From positions 248,001 through 312,000 of the forward strand of contig JADBJK010000024.1 in the NCBI GenBank assembly GCA_014874485.1: a stretch of 64,000 bases of DNA, in the 5' to 3' direction. A program made the translations under genes and the position numbers. Under the pieces are notes generated by a model. That model saw only the letters and a list, made by a program, of their open reading frames with translations. It did not search any database and was not told the DNA's origin. Of the stretch, positions 34,073-42,578 are shown piece after piece (the stretch's first letter is position 1; every line of letters begins with the position of its first letter). Source of the DNA: Chloroflexota bacterium (lineage in GTDB: Bacteria > Chloroflexota > Anaerolineae > DTLA01).

Positions 34073-36603
34073 AACGCATCGCATTGCGCGTGGCCTGTGT
34101 GTTGGGAATCCTCGCCCTGGTGCTGTCCACCGCCGGGTGCGCGGTGAACACCCTGCAGGACGCCCAGCCCCAGGCCCAGAGCGCGGCAACCTGGACACAG
34201 TCCACCGTCGCCGACTTCAAGCGGGGCACCTTGCAGCGCGTGCAGATTGAGCGCCAGGGCGACGGCGAACTGACCCTCGCCCGCAACGCCCAGGGCCAGT
34301 ATGAGGCCGCGGGCGTGTACACCTCGCCCGTATTCGCGCCGAGTGGCGTCTTCTCCATGGCCGTCTGGCGCTGGGAAGCCGAGATTCCCGTCGGCACCGG
34401 CCTGACGCTCTCGGTTCGCACCAGCGACGACGGCAAGACGTGGGGCGAATGGCAGGAATTGGCCCCCGACGAAGACCTGAAGTCCGCAACCGACGACTGG
34501 CCGGGCCACATGTGGTACACCCAGGGCGCGCGATTCATCCAGTACCGGCTGCAGTTCGCGTCCGCCGACGGCCAGGCCACGCCCGTCGTTTCGGCCGTAA
34601 CCTGGACGTTCGCCAACACGCAGCCCGGCCCCACCGTGCAGGAAGCCATGCAGATGGTCATCCCCCAGGGCGAAGGCCCCGGCGTGCAGCGCCCGGCCAT
34701 CATCCCACGTCGCGGCTGGGGTGCTGACGAGAGCCTGATGACCTGGGAACCCAAGTACGAGAAGCCCGTGAAGATCATCATCCACCACACGGCGACACCC
34801 AACGACCCCAAGCAGGACCCCGCCGCCACCGTCCGCGCCGTCTACTACTACCACGCGGTAACCCGCGGCTGGGGCGACATCGGCTACAATTACCTGATTG
34901 ACCGCCTCGGCAACATCTACGAGGGGCGCAAGGGCGGCGAAGGCGTCGTTGGCGGCCACGACTACGGGTTCAACGAAGGCTCCGTCGGCATCTCGCTCAT
35001 CGGCGATTTCCAGTCCGAGCCGCCCACCGACGCGATGATGGACGCCCTAGCCCGCCTGGTGGCCTGGGTCTGCGACCGCTACGGCATTGACCCCACCGGC
35101 CGCAGCATCTTCCGCGACCTGGACTTGCCCAACATCGCCGGCCACCGCGAGACCAAGTCCACCACGTGCCCCGGCGACCAGGTGCAGAACCGACTGCCCG
35201 CCCTGCGCGAGCGGGTCGCCGAGATCATCCACCGGCAGGCTCCGTCGGTGCGCTTTGTCGCCCCCACAGCCGACCGCCCGCTGTCCGGCGCACAGACGAT
35301 CCAGGTGCAAGGCGGCGTGGCGACCTCCGACATCACGCTGTACCTGGACGGCAAGCCGGTCCACCGCAAGATCGGCACGGCGCTGGAGTACAAGTGGGAC
35401 ACGACCGCAGTCGCAGACGGCGACCACCTGCTCAAGGCCGTGGCGCACAACGCCCGCGGCGAAGAGGCCGTCCAGTCCCTGATGGTGCTCGTGGACAATA
35501 CCCCGCCCCAGGTTACGCTCCTCATCAATAACGGCGCTCGCTATGCGACCCAGCAGACCATCACGCTGACCGTTGAGGCGCTGGACGTGGGCAGCGGCGT
35601 GGACGCGATGCAGATGAGTCCGGGCGAGGACCCCACCGGCGCGCCAAGCCAACCGTATACCCACGAATTGACCCTGGAACTGGGCGAACAGCCCGGCCCA
35701 CGCACGTATTCGGTCCGGGTGATGGACAAGGCGGGCCTGGCGTCCGGCGTGTCGGTGGCGCAGGTCTTCTACGACCCCAACCCGCCTGGCGGGTGGACGG
35801 ACGCGGCGCTGTCCAGCACCGGCGAGGTGGCCGTACGCGTGCGCGACGACGAGAGCGGGCTGGAACCCGCCAGCGCCTTCGCGGCCTGGTCCGCGGACGG
35901 CGGCGTTACGTGGAGCGTCTGGCAGGATGCCATCGTTACGCCCGACGGGGCTGAGGCCACCCTCTACGCGCGCATCCCCGCCGAGGCGACGCTGGTGCGC
36001 TTCCGCATCTCCGACGTCGCCGGCAACCTGGCCGAAAGCCCGGTGTACCCCCTGCCCTGCGAGGCGTGCCCACCGAAGCCCACGCCCGAACCACAGCCGG
36101 AGCCCACACCCGAGCCGGCCCCGACCGCGCCGGACGTGATCGTCGCGGGGATGGACATCTTCCCGCCGCAGCCCGACGCAGGCGAACCTGTCCTGTTCCG
36201 CGTGCGCGTGCGTAACCAGGGCGACGGCCCGGCACCCGGCTTCTGGGTACAACTGTACATAGACCCGAAGACAGTACCTTATGTCAACTCCATCGCCAGC
36301 CTGCTGGGCACGGGCATCCTGTGGTACGTCCCCGACCTGGCCCCCGGCGAGGAAGTTACCCTGCTCTCTTCAAATCCGTACCCGGAATATGGCAACTTCG
36401 CGGGCAGTCTGGCAAGCGGTATGCACAGCATCTATGTGCTGGCCGACGCCTACCACACCGAAGGCCAGACGGGGCTGGTGACCGAATCGGACGAGCAGAA
36501 CAACCTGTTCGGCCCGGTGCAGTTGGAGGTGAAAGGCTCCAAGCCGTTCAACTGGTCTAGCCTGGAAGAGTGGCTGAGTCGCTGGCTCAACTGGAAACCT
36601 TAG
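34069..36603 (+). CDS. Lipoprotein N-acetylmuramoyl-L-alanine amidase (PGRP fold) with CARDB domain
   Basis: The 844-residue protein has a lipoprotein signal peptide (lipobox STAGC, C24). A beta-rich N-terminal domain is followed by the amidase_2/PGRP domain (about 205-390): RRGWGADESL, IIIHHTAT, GWGDIGYNYLIDRLGNIYEGR, AGHRETKSTTCPGD. The zinc ligands His, His and Cys are all present. Two Ig-like modules follow, then a Pro-rich linker and a CARDB domain (about 690-825, FRVRVRNQGDGPAPGFWVQ). It removes stem peptides from peptidoglycan at the cell surface. The ATGA overlap with the preceding gene ties it to the sigma-54 unit. Confidence 0.85.
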   Translation: MKRIALRVACVLGILALVLSTAGCAVNTLQDAQPQAQSAATWTQSTVADFKRGTLQRVQIERQGDGELTLARNAQGQYEAAGVYTSPVFAPSGVFSMAVWRWEAEIPVGTGLTLSVRTSDDGKTWGEWQELAPDEDLKSATDDWPGHMWYTQGARFIQYRLQFASADGQATPVVSAVTWTFANTQPGPTVQEAMQMVIPQGEGPGVQRPAIIPRRGWGADESLMTWEPKYEKPVKIIIHHTATPNDPKQDPAATVRAVYYYHAVTRGWGDIGYNYLIDRLGNIYEGRKGGEGVVGGHDYGFNEGSVGISLIGDFQSEPPTDAMMDALARLVAWVCDRYGIDPTGRSIFRDLDLPNIAGHRETKSTTCPGDQVQNRLPALRERVAEIIHRQAPSVRFVAPTADRPLSGAQTIQVQGGVATSDITLYLDGKPVHRKIGTALEYKWDTTAVADGDHLLKAVAHNARGEEAVQSLMVLVDNTPPQVTLLINNGARYATQQTITLTVEALDVGSGVDAMQMSPGEDPTGAPSQPYTHELTLELGEQPGPRTYSVRVMDKAGLASGVSVAQVFYDPNPPGGWTDAALSSTGEVAVRVRDDESGLEPASAFAAWSADGGVTWSVWQDAIVTPDGAEATLYARIPAEATLVRFRISDVAGNLAESPVYPLPCEACPPKPTPEPQPEPTPEPAPTAPDVIVAGMDIFPPQPDAGEPVLFRVRVRNQGDGPAPGFWVQLYIDPKTVPYVNSIASLLGTGILWYVPDLAPGEEVTLLSSNPYPEYGNFAGSLASGMHSIYVLADAYHTEGQTGLVTESDEQNNLFGPVQLEVKGSKPFNWSSLEEWLSRWLNWKP

Positions 36604-36620
36604 CGCACATGGAGGCGGCA

Positions 36621-37844
36621 ATGGCAGACAAACCGACCTATCCCATCCGCATCAAAGTCATCGGCGTCGGAGGCGCGGGCGTCAACGCGATCAGCCGCAT
36701 GATCCAAATCGGCATCCCCGGCGTGGAGTTCATCGCCGCCAACACCGATGCCCAGTCGCTGGCCTCGTCCGAGCCTTGCACCCGCATCCAACTGGGCAAG
36801 AGCCTCACGCGCGGCCTCGGCGCGGGCGGCAATCCGGACATCGGCTTCCAGGCCGCGCTGGAGTCGCAAAACGAACTGCGCCAGCACCTGGCCGGCGCGC
36901 ACATGATCTTCATCGCCGCAGGCATGGGCGGCGGCACGGGCACCGGCGCAGCGCCCATCGTCGCCCGCATCGCGCGCGAGACCCAGGCGCTCACCGTCGC
37001 CATCGTAACCCGCCCGTTCTCGTTTGAGGGGGCGCGCCGACAACGGGCCGCCGAACGAGGCATCGCCAGCCTGCGCGAGCACGTGGACACGCTCATCGTC
37101 GTGCCCAACGACCGCCTCCTGCAACTGGTCTCGCAGCACATGACGCTGGACGTGGCCTTCCGCGTGGCCGACGACGTGCTGCGCCAGGCCGTCCAGGGCA
37201 TCGCGGAACTCGTTACCCAGCCCGGACTCATCAACCTGGACTTCGCCGACGTGCGCGCCATCATGACCATCGGCGGCCAGGCCCTCATGTCCATCGGCCA
37301 GGGACGCGGCCCCAAGCGCGTGGCCGACGCGGTGAACGCCGCGCTAAAGTGCCCCCTGGTCAATCTGGACTCCATCCAGGGCTGCACGGGCGTGCTGGTC
37401 AACATCACCGGCGGCGACGACCTGTCGCTGGCCGAGATAGGCGAGGCTGCCGAAATCATCGCGGCGAACGCCAGCCCGGACGCCAACATCAAGATCGGCA
37501 CGACGATAGATTCCACCATGAAGGGCCGCGTGCAGGTTACGCTGGTGGCAACGGGCATCGGCGTCGCCGAACGGCAGGTCATCCAGGTGGCCGGCGCGGA
37601 AATCCCCGTCCAGTCGGTGCCCGGCCGCCTGCCCGAGCCTAGAATCACCGCACCGGCCGGGAGTCCGACGCAAGCCGAGGAAAGCCCTCGCCCGCAGCCG
37701 GAGCCATCGCCCGCCCCCGCCGAGGCCCCATCCCAGGAATGGCCGTCCTACTCCCCGCGGTGGGATGCGAGCAACCTGGACGTGCCTGCGTTCCTGCGGC
37801 GGCGCATCCAATCGGCGCGGCTGGGCGATGTCGCGCACACGTGA
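36621..37844 (+). CDS. ftsZ: Cell division protein FtsZ
   Basis: The 407-residue protein starts at ATG 36621, 5 nt after GGAGG. It has all FtsZ features: IKVIGVGGAGVNAISRM, AANTDAQSL, the tubulin signature GMGGGTGTGAAP, the T7 loop NLDFADVRAIM, and after a Pro/Glu-rich linker the C-terminal peptide LDVPAFLRRR that binds partner proteins. It polymerises with GTP into the division ring. It is not in a dcw cluster but 17 nt after the amidase lipoprotein gene, at the end of the presumed sigma-54 unit; it may be a second FtsZ. Confidence 0.95.
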   Translation: MADKPTYPIRIKVIGVGGAGVNAISRMIQIGIPGVEFIAANTDAQSLASSEPCTRIQLGKSLTRGLGAGGNPDIGFQAALESQNELRQHLAGAHMIFIAAGMGGGTGTGAAPIVARIARETQALTVAIVTRPFSFEGARRQRAAERGIASLREHVDTLIVVPNDRLLQLVSQHMTLDVAFRVADDVLRQAVQGIAELVTQPGLINLDFADVRAIMTIGGQALMSIGQGRGPKRVADAVNAALKCPLVNLDSIQGCTGVLVNITGGDDLSLAEIGEAAEIIAANASPDANIKIGTTIDSTMKGRVQVTLVATGIGVAERQVIQVAGAEIPVQSVPGRLPEPRITAPAGSPTQAEESPRPQPEPSPAPAEAPSQEWPSYSPRWDASNLDVPAFLRRRIQSARLGDVAHT

Positions 37845-37845
37845 A

Positions 37846-37875
37846 TTGACAGGGTAGCAAAATAGCAGGTATGAT
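37846..37875 (+). promoter_or_regulatory. Sigma-70 promoter of the LysM/pseudo-glycosidase gene
   Basis: TTGACA (37846-37851) begins right after the ftsZ stop; TATGAT (37870-37875) follows after 18 bp. Start near 37882. Confidence 0.75.
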
Positions 37876-37889
37876 GTGTGGGTGAGATT

Positions 37890-39407
37890 ATGTTGACCCG
37901 CAGGGGACAGGGCAGAACCGAGATGCGACAGTTCGGGCAGCGGCTACTCCTGGTGGCGCTTCTCATCGCGGGCGCATGCCTGGCCGTGCGGCTCGGCGTT
38001 GTCCGCGCTCAGGGCCGCGTCCCGTGGAGCGTGTACACCGCCGGTTGGGGCGACACGCTGGACACCATCGCCCAGACCTATGGCACCAGCGCCGCGTCCA
38101 TCGCCCAGGCCAACGGCCTTGCCCCGGACGCGCCTCTCGCCGTGGGCCAGCGGCTTATGGTTCCCGGCCCGTCCCTGCGGGCTGCTGCGCCAAGCCACTG
38201 GGCCACCCATGTGGTTCGCGCCGGCGAGACGGTCATCACCATCGCGTGCAAGTATCGCGTCTCGCCCTGGCAAATCCTCGTGGCGAACCATCTGAAGGCA
38301 ACCGGCTCGCTCGCCACCGGCGCCAAACTGCTCATCCCCACCAAGCCCTACCGTCCGGTGCCTGCCCTCCCCGCGCCCACACCCAGGCCCGGCCAGCAGG
38401 TCTTCCGCTACGCCGCCAGCGTGCAACTCCTGGGGCAGGAACATCGCGCGGTGCTTCAGGGCATCCGGGGCATCGGGTTTGACTGGCTGCGCCAGGAAGT
38501 CCGCTGGGCGGCGGTGGAGTGGCCGCAGGGCCAGTACCGCTGGGACGAACTGGATCGCCTGGTGGCCGACGCATCCGAGGCGGGTGTCAAGGTTCTGCTC
38601 CAGGTCGGTGGATTCCCGCCTGAGGACCCGCCGCGCCAGCGCGATGTGTTGACGCTGACCCCCGAGGAGATGCAGCGCTACGCCGACCTCCTGGGACGCA
38701 TGGCCGCCCGCTACAGGGGCCAGGTGCAGGCGTATGAAATCTGGGACCCGCCGAACGCAGCCCCCATCTGGGGCGGCAACGGCGTCATGCCCGCCTCCGA
38801 CTACGTGCAACTTCTCACGCTGGCCCATGCGGCCATCAAGGCCGCCGACTCGCGCGCCATCGTCGTAACCGCCGCGCTGATCCCCACCGGCAGCCACAAC
38901 CCGCGCGAGGCCATTGAACCCGAGGCATACCTGGCGCAGATGTACCAGGCCGGAGCCAAAGGGCACTTTGACGCCGTGGGCGCGCAATCCTGGGGGTACA
39001 ACAACCCGCCCGCCGATGACCCCACGCGCAGCACCGCCGACAGCACGACGTTCAAAGGCGACTGGCATCTGTACTTCCGCAGTTTTGAACTGCTGTACCC
39101 TGTTATGCAGAAGTACGGCGACGGTGCGAAGCAAATCTGGCTGGTCAAGTTCGGCTGGGCCAGCAGCAACGCAGCGGTGGCGGGTTTGGAGTACGCCGCG
39201 GACAACACCGAGCAAGAACAGGCCCTCTACCTCGTGGAAGCCTACGCCATCGGGCGCGCGCGGCCCTACGTGGGACTTATGGCCTTCTGGAACTTCAACT
39301 TCGCGCCGCAGGTGGCCGCCAACGACATCCGCGCGGCCTACAGCATCATCAACCGCGACAACAGCGCGCGCCTCGCCATGGAGACCCTGGCGATGATGCC
39401 CAAATGA
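37890..39407 (+). CDS. Secreted protein with two LysM domains and a degenerate GH39/GH5-like barrel
   Basis: From ATG 37890 (after the promoter; ATG 37923 is also possible) the protein is 505 residues. It has a signal peptide (LLLVALLIAGACLAV), two LysM modules (SVYTAGWGDTLDTIAQTYG and HVVRAGETVITIACKYR) and a TIM barrel. In clan A glycosidases the barrel would read IWNEPN and TEFGW; here it reads IWDPPN (P287 at the acid/base position) and VKFGW (K420 at the nucleophile position). Both catalytic Glu are thus replaced, which suggests a glycan-binding pseudo-enzyme held at the wall by LysM. Confidence 0.75.
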   Translation: MLTRRGQGRTEMRQFGQRLLLVALLIAGACLAVRLGVVRAQGRVPWSVYTAGWGDTLDTIAQTYGTSAASIAQANGLAPDAPLAVGQRLMVPGPSLRAAAPSHWATHVVRAGETVITIACKYRVSPWQILVANHLKATGSLATGAKLLIPTKPYRPVPALPAPTPRPGQQVFRYAASVQLLGQEHRAVLQGIRGIGFDWLRQEVRWAAVEWPQGQYRWDELDRLVADASEAGVKVLLQVGGFPPEDPPRQRDVLTLTPEEMQRYADLLGRMAARYRGQVQAYEIWDPPNAAPIWGGNGVMPASDYVQLLTLAHAAIKAADSRAIVVTAALIPTGSHNPREAIEPEAYLAQMYQAGAKGHFDAVGAQSWGYNNPPADDPTRSTADSTTFKGDWHLYFRSFELLYPVMQKYGDGAKQIWLVKFGWASSNAAVAGLEYAADNTEQEQALYLVEAYAIGRARPYVGLMAFWNFNFAPQVAANDIRAAYSIINRDNSARLAMETLAMMPK

Positions 39408-39425
39408 CGACTGGGAGAACGACCT

Positions 39426-39542
39426 ATGCCTGGAACGTACAAGTGCCCGAAAGGCGGCAAACACGAATGGGTTGTACAGGTGAGCAAAGAAGGGGTGCGG
39501 TACAAAAAATGCAAGAAGTGCGGACAGAAGCGCCCCTTCTGA
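39426..39542 (+). CDS. 38-residue zinc-ribbon protein
   Basis: The very short frame starts ATG 39426 after GGGAGA and reads MPGTYKCPKGGKHEWVVQ, then VSKEGVRYKKCKKCGQKRPF. One Cys plus His near the start (C7, H13) and a C-x2-C pair near the end (C29, C32) form a one-zinc ribbon. Basic residues are many (11 Lys/Arg). It sits 18 nt after the LysM gene and 26 nt before the SpoIID fusion. Nucleic-acid binding is possible; no family is recognised. Confidence 0.6.
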   Translation: MPGTYKCPKGGKHEWVVQVSKEGVRYKKCKKCGQKRPF

Positions 39543-39568
39543 CGACATCGTTCGGACGGTGATGGGAC

Positions 39569-41134
39569 ATGGACATCGCGTCGTACCCGCGACCGGCGGG
39601 CGATACGGGAATCGGGTTCCACTGGTTCCCCGATGCGCAGCACTACGACCGGGCCTGGCTCAAGCGGTTCGGCCCCGTGCTGAAGGCGCTGGGAGCCAGT
39701 TGGCTCACCGTGATGAGCGGCATCAGCGACCCTGTCCCCGAGCACTTCCTTGAAGGGCTCCGAGACCGGGCCATTGAGCCTGTCGTGCACCTCTGGACGC
39801 CGTTCATCGCTTCGGTGCCCGAAGCCGACATCAGCAAAACCGCGCGCTACTTGGCCCAGGCAGGCGTCCGCTACGTGTTCATCTACGACCGGCCCAACCA
39901 GATGGGACAGTGGGCCAAGTGGCCCGGCGACAGCGCCGCCGACACGTTCATGGACATCGCACTCCCCGCGCTGGAGATTCTCGCGCGGGAGGAGGCGCTT
40001 GTGCCGCTGTTCTCGCCGCTGGAGCCTGGCGGCGATTACCACGACCTGCGGTTCCTGGACCGCTGCCTGGAGATTCTTGCAGCCAAGGCCAGCCCGAACC
40101 TGAAGGACAAACTCGGCGTCGCCATCCACAACTTCACCGGCAACGCCCCGCTCACGTGGGGCCACGGCGGGAGCCAGGCATGGCCGGCGACGCGCCCAGG
40201 CCGCTGTCCAGAGGGGAGCGAAGACCACCGCGGCTACCGCCTGCACGAGTGGTACCAGGAGATCGCGCTGCGGCGGCTCGGTCGCGCGGCGCTGATGCTG
40301 GCTTCGGCCAATGGCCCCCGCGTCGGCGACCGCACCCATGCGGCCTATCCGCCGATGGATGCGGCCCGCCACGCGGCGCATGCAGCCGAAATGGCGCGCG
40401 GCATCATGGCGGGCGACGCGCCCTCGTACCTGGCCAACACCGCATTCTGGCTCCTCGCAGCGGAAGATGGCGATCCGTTCGCGGCGCACCGATGGTACAA
40501 ACCCGACGGCACGCCCGTCCTGCGCGAGACCATCCGGGCGCTCACCGACCTGCCCAAGCGGGCCCGGACCGTGCTGCAAGTGCCCGCCACCGTGTCGGTG
40601 CTTCTGGAAGACGGGAGCACCGTAACGATGGAACTTGAGGATTATGTCAAGGGCTGTGTGCCGCGGGAAATCCCCGCCAGCAGTCCCATGGAGGCGCTGA
40701 AGGCGCAGGCCATCGCCGCCCGCACCTTCGCCGCCCGCGCCGTCCGGCAGCCGCGCCACGGCTCCGCCGCCGTCTGCACCACATCCCACTGCCAGAACTG
40801 GTCGGCCAAGCACAGCGGCCGCTCGGACAAAGCGGTGGACGAGACGCGCGGCGTCGTCCTGGCCTTCCGCGACGAACTCATCGGCGCGTACTACTTCGCC
40901 CATTGCGACGGCCACACCCGCAACAGCGAAGACGTATGGCGCGCCGCTCTCCCCTACTGCAGGAGCGTCCCCTGCATCTGCGGCAACGTCAAGATGTACG
41001 GCCACGGTGTGGGCATGTGCCAGGAGGGAGCCATTCGCATGGCCCAACAAGGCGCTCTGGCCCACGAAATACTGACCCACTATTACACAGGCGTGCGCGT
41101 TCAGCGGGCAGACGGCACCCCGTTCACGGAGTAG
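39569..41134 (+). CDS. Degenerate glycosidase-like barrel fused to a SpoIID domain
   Basis: Residues 1-345 are a paralogue of the barrel protein at 32681, but the acid/base motif YNEPN has become YDRPN (R108) and the nucleophile motif YENGP has become SANGP (A247). Residues from about 355 form a SpoIID/LytB domain: VSVLLEDGSTVTMELEDYVK, GCVPREIPASSPMEALKAQA, IAARTFA and GHGVGMCQEGAIRMAQQG. In Bacillus, SpoIID is a lytic transglycosylase that acts on stem-peptide-free glycan made by an amidase. The SpoIID Glu (PREIP) is present. No signal peptide is seen, which is odd for a wall enzyme. Confidence 0.78.
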   Translation: MDIASYPRPAGDTGIGFHWFPDAQHYDRAWLKRFGPVLKALGASWLTVMSGISDPVPEHFLEGLRDRAIEPVVHLWTPFIASVPEADISKTARYLAQAGVRYVFIYDRPNQMGQWAKWPGDSAADTFMDIALPALEILAREEALVPLFSPLEPGGDYHDLRFLDRCLEILAAKASPNLKDKLGVAIHNFTGNAPLTWGHGGSQAWPATRPGRCPEGSEDHRGYRLHEWYQEIALRRLGRAALMLASANGPRVGDRTHAAYPPMDAARHAAHAAEMARGIMAGDAPSYLANTAFWLLAAEDGDPFAAHRWYKPDGTPVLRETIRALTDLPKRARTVLQVPATVSVLLEDGSTVTMELEDYVKGCVPREIPASSPMEALKAQAIAARTFAARAVRQPRHGSAAVCTTSHCQNWSAKHSGRSDKAVDETRGVVLAFRDELIGAYYFAHCDGHTRNSEDVWRAALPYCRSVPCICGNVKMYGHGVGMCQEGAIRMAQQGALAHEILTHYYTGVRVQRADGTPFTE

Positions 41135-41138
41135 GACC

Positions 41139-41576
41139 ATGAGACCACAGTTCACCAACCCGTTCAGAAACCGCAAATTCGCCGTCGCCACCCTGGCCCT
41201 CGTGGGCCTGCTGGCGATCGGACTGCTCGCTGTCGCCGGCGTCGCGCTGCTCAACAAGATGCAGGCCACGCCCGCGCCTACAGCGGTGGCCACGCCCACG
41301 TTCACGGCAGCGCCCACGCAGACCCGACTCCCAACGGCCACGCGAGAACCGACCGCGCGCCCGACGGCCACGCTGGTGCCGGTGATATCGCCCACACCGA
41401 CGGGCGCGGCGCTGCCCACCGTCGCTCCCACCGTCCCGGCAAAGCCCACCGAGGGGCCGTCCGGCGGCGCGGAAGTGCCCGACACGGGCGGGTCGTTCTT
41501 GCCGCTCATCGGCGCGAGCGCGGCATTTGCCGTGCTCCTGCTGGCTGCGCGCAAGGGCCGGCACCAGGAAGATTGA
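41139..41576 (+). CDS. Thr/Pro-rich surface protein with an LPXTG-like C-terminal signal
   Basis: The 145-residue protein has an N-terminal membrane helix (about 14-37), a middle of about 70 residues almost only Thr, Pro and Ala, and the end VPDTGGSFLPLIGASAAF, LLLAARKGRHQED. That is the order of a sortase signal: xPxTG, hydrophobic helix, positive tail. It starts 4 nt after the SpoIID fusion gene. No sortase gene lies in the window. A simple bitopic spacer protein is the alternative. Confidence 0.6.
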   Translation: MRPQFTNPFRNRKFAVATLALVGLLAIGLLAVAGVALLNKMQATPAPTAVATPTFTAAPTQTRLPTATREPTARPTATLVPVISPTPTGAALPTVAPTVPAKPTEGPSGGAEVPDTGGSFLPLIGASAAFAVLLLAARKGRHQED

Positions 41577-41593
41577 ACGACGCGCCGGCATTC

Positions 41594-41624
41594 TTGAGAC
41601 AAAACCGCCCATCTGTGCTATAAT
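41594..41624 (+). promoter_or_regulatory. Promoter of the triple-LysM lipoprotein
   Basis: TATAAT (41619-41624) with extended TGC; TTGAGA (41594-41599) lies 19 bp upstream, a long spacer that the extended -10 can offset. AGGAGG precedes the ATG at 41661. Confidence 0.65.
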
Positions 41625-41660
41625 AGGCCAACTACCTCACCTACTCATAGGAGGCACGAA

Positions 41661-42440
41661 ATGAATGCGCGAACCAGGGCCATCCTTGTGGCGGCCGTGT
41701 GCGTGCTTGCCGTCGCGCTGATGCTCGCCGGCTGCACCAGGCCCAAGCCAACCCCGTCGGCCGCGCCGCAGACGACGCCGACCCCGACGCCGACGCCTGC
41801 CGCGGCCACGGCACCCGGCATGTCTACCCTTACCCCGACGCCGATGGCGTCCCCGGCCGCTGCCCAGGCGACAGCGACCCCGACCCCAGAGCCGTTCACG
41901 CCGCCGGAACCGACGGCCACGCCTGTGCCCCAGGAGCCGCAGCCGACGCCTGCGCCTGGCACGTCCACCTACACCGTCCAGCCCGGCGACACGCTCTACG
42001 GCATCGCGGCGCGGTTCGGCACCACCGTGAACGAACTGGCGGCGCTGAACAACCTCTCGCCCGACGCGATGCTCATGGCGGGGCAAGTTCTCACCATCCC
42101 TGCGGGCGCTGCCAATCCGCCCAACGTCCACATCGTCCAGGCGGGCGAGAACCTGTACCGCATCGCCCTGCGTTACGGCATCACGTGGCAGGAACTGGCC
42201 CAACTCAACGGCATCACCGATCCGACGACCCTGCGCGTGGGCCAGCGGCTCATCCTGCCCAGCGGCGCGACCGGCACCCAGCCGCCGTCGTCCGGGACGC
42301 GCACCCACGTGGTCCAGCCCGGCGACACGCTCTACGGCATTGCCGCGCGCTACGGCGTATCTGTCCAGGCCCTGGCCCAGGCCAACGGCCTGACGCTGTA
42401 CAGCATCATCTACGTCGGGCAAACGCTCATCATCCCATAG
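41661..42440 (+). CDS. Lipoprotein with three LysM domains
   Basis: The 259-residue protein has a lipoprotein signal (lipobox MLAGC, C25), a Thr-Pro linker (about 27-95) and three LysM modules, starting at about residues 98, 152 and 213 (YTVQPGDTLYGIAARFG, HIVQAGENLYRIALRYG, HVVQPGDTLYGIAARYG). LysM binds N-acetylglucosamine glycan such as peptidoglycan. No enzyme domain is present, so it is probably a structural link between membrane and wall. It has its own promoter and terminator. Confidence 0.88.
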   Translation: MNARTRAILVAAVCVLAVALMLAGCTRPKPTPSAAPQTTPTPTPTPAAATAPGMSTLTPTPMASPAAAQATATPTPEPFTPPEPTATPVPQEPQPTPAPGTSTYTVQPGDTLYGIAARFGTTVNELAALNNLSPDAMLMAGQVLTIPAGAANPPNVHIVQAGENLYRIALRYGITWQELAQLNGITDPTTLRVGQRLILPSGATGTQPPSSGTRTHVVQPGDTLYGIAARYGVSVQALAQANGLTLYSIIYVGQTLIIP

Positions 42441-42464
42441 CCCTGTCGGACTAGACAACTGCTG

Positions 42465-42494
42465 AGCGGCCCTCTCGCCGAGGGGGCCGCTTTT
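42465..42494 (+). terminator. Intrinsic terminator after the LysM lipoprotein gene
   Basis: AGCGGCCCTC and GAGGGGGCCGCT form a GC-rich stem with a short loop, followed by TTTT. Confidence 0.8.
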
Positions 42495-42578
42495 GCCGTT
42501 TGCACGCGCTGACCGGACGTGCGACCGCCAGTGCGCCTACCAGAAGGAGAGCAGGCGCGTGCTCCCAACCCGCTCGTG

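Noticed and set aside
36621-37844. FtsZ as a degenerate or TubZ/CetZ-like protein
   Set aside because: GGGTGTG, NLDFAD and the C-terminal peptide are all normal for FtsZ; only its location is unusual.
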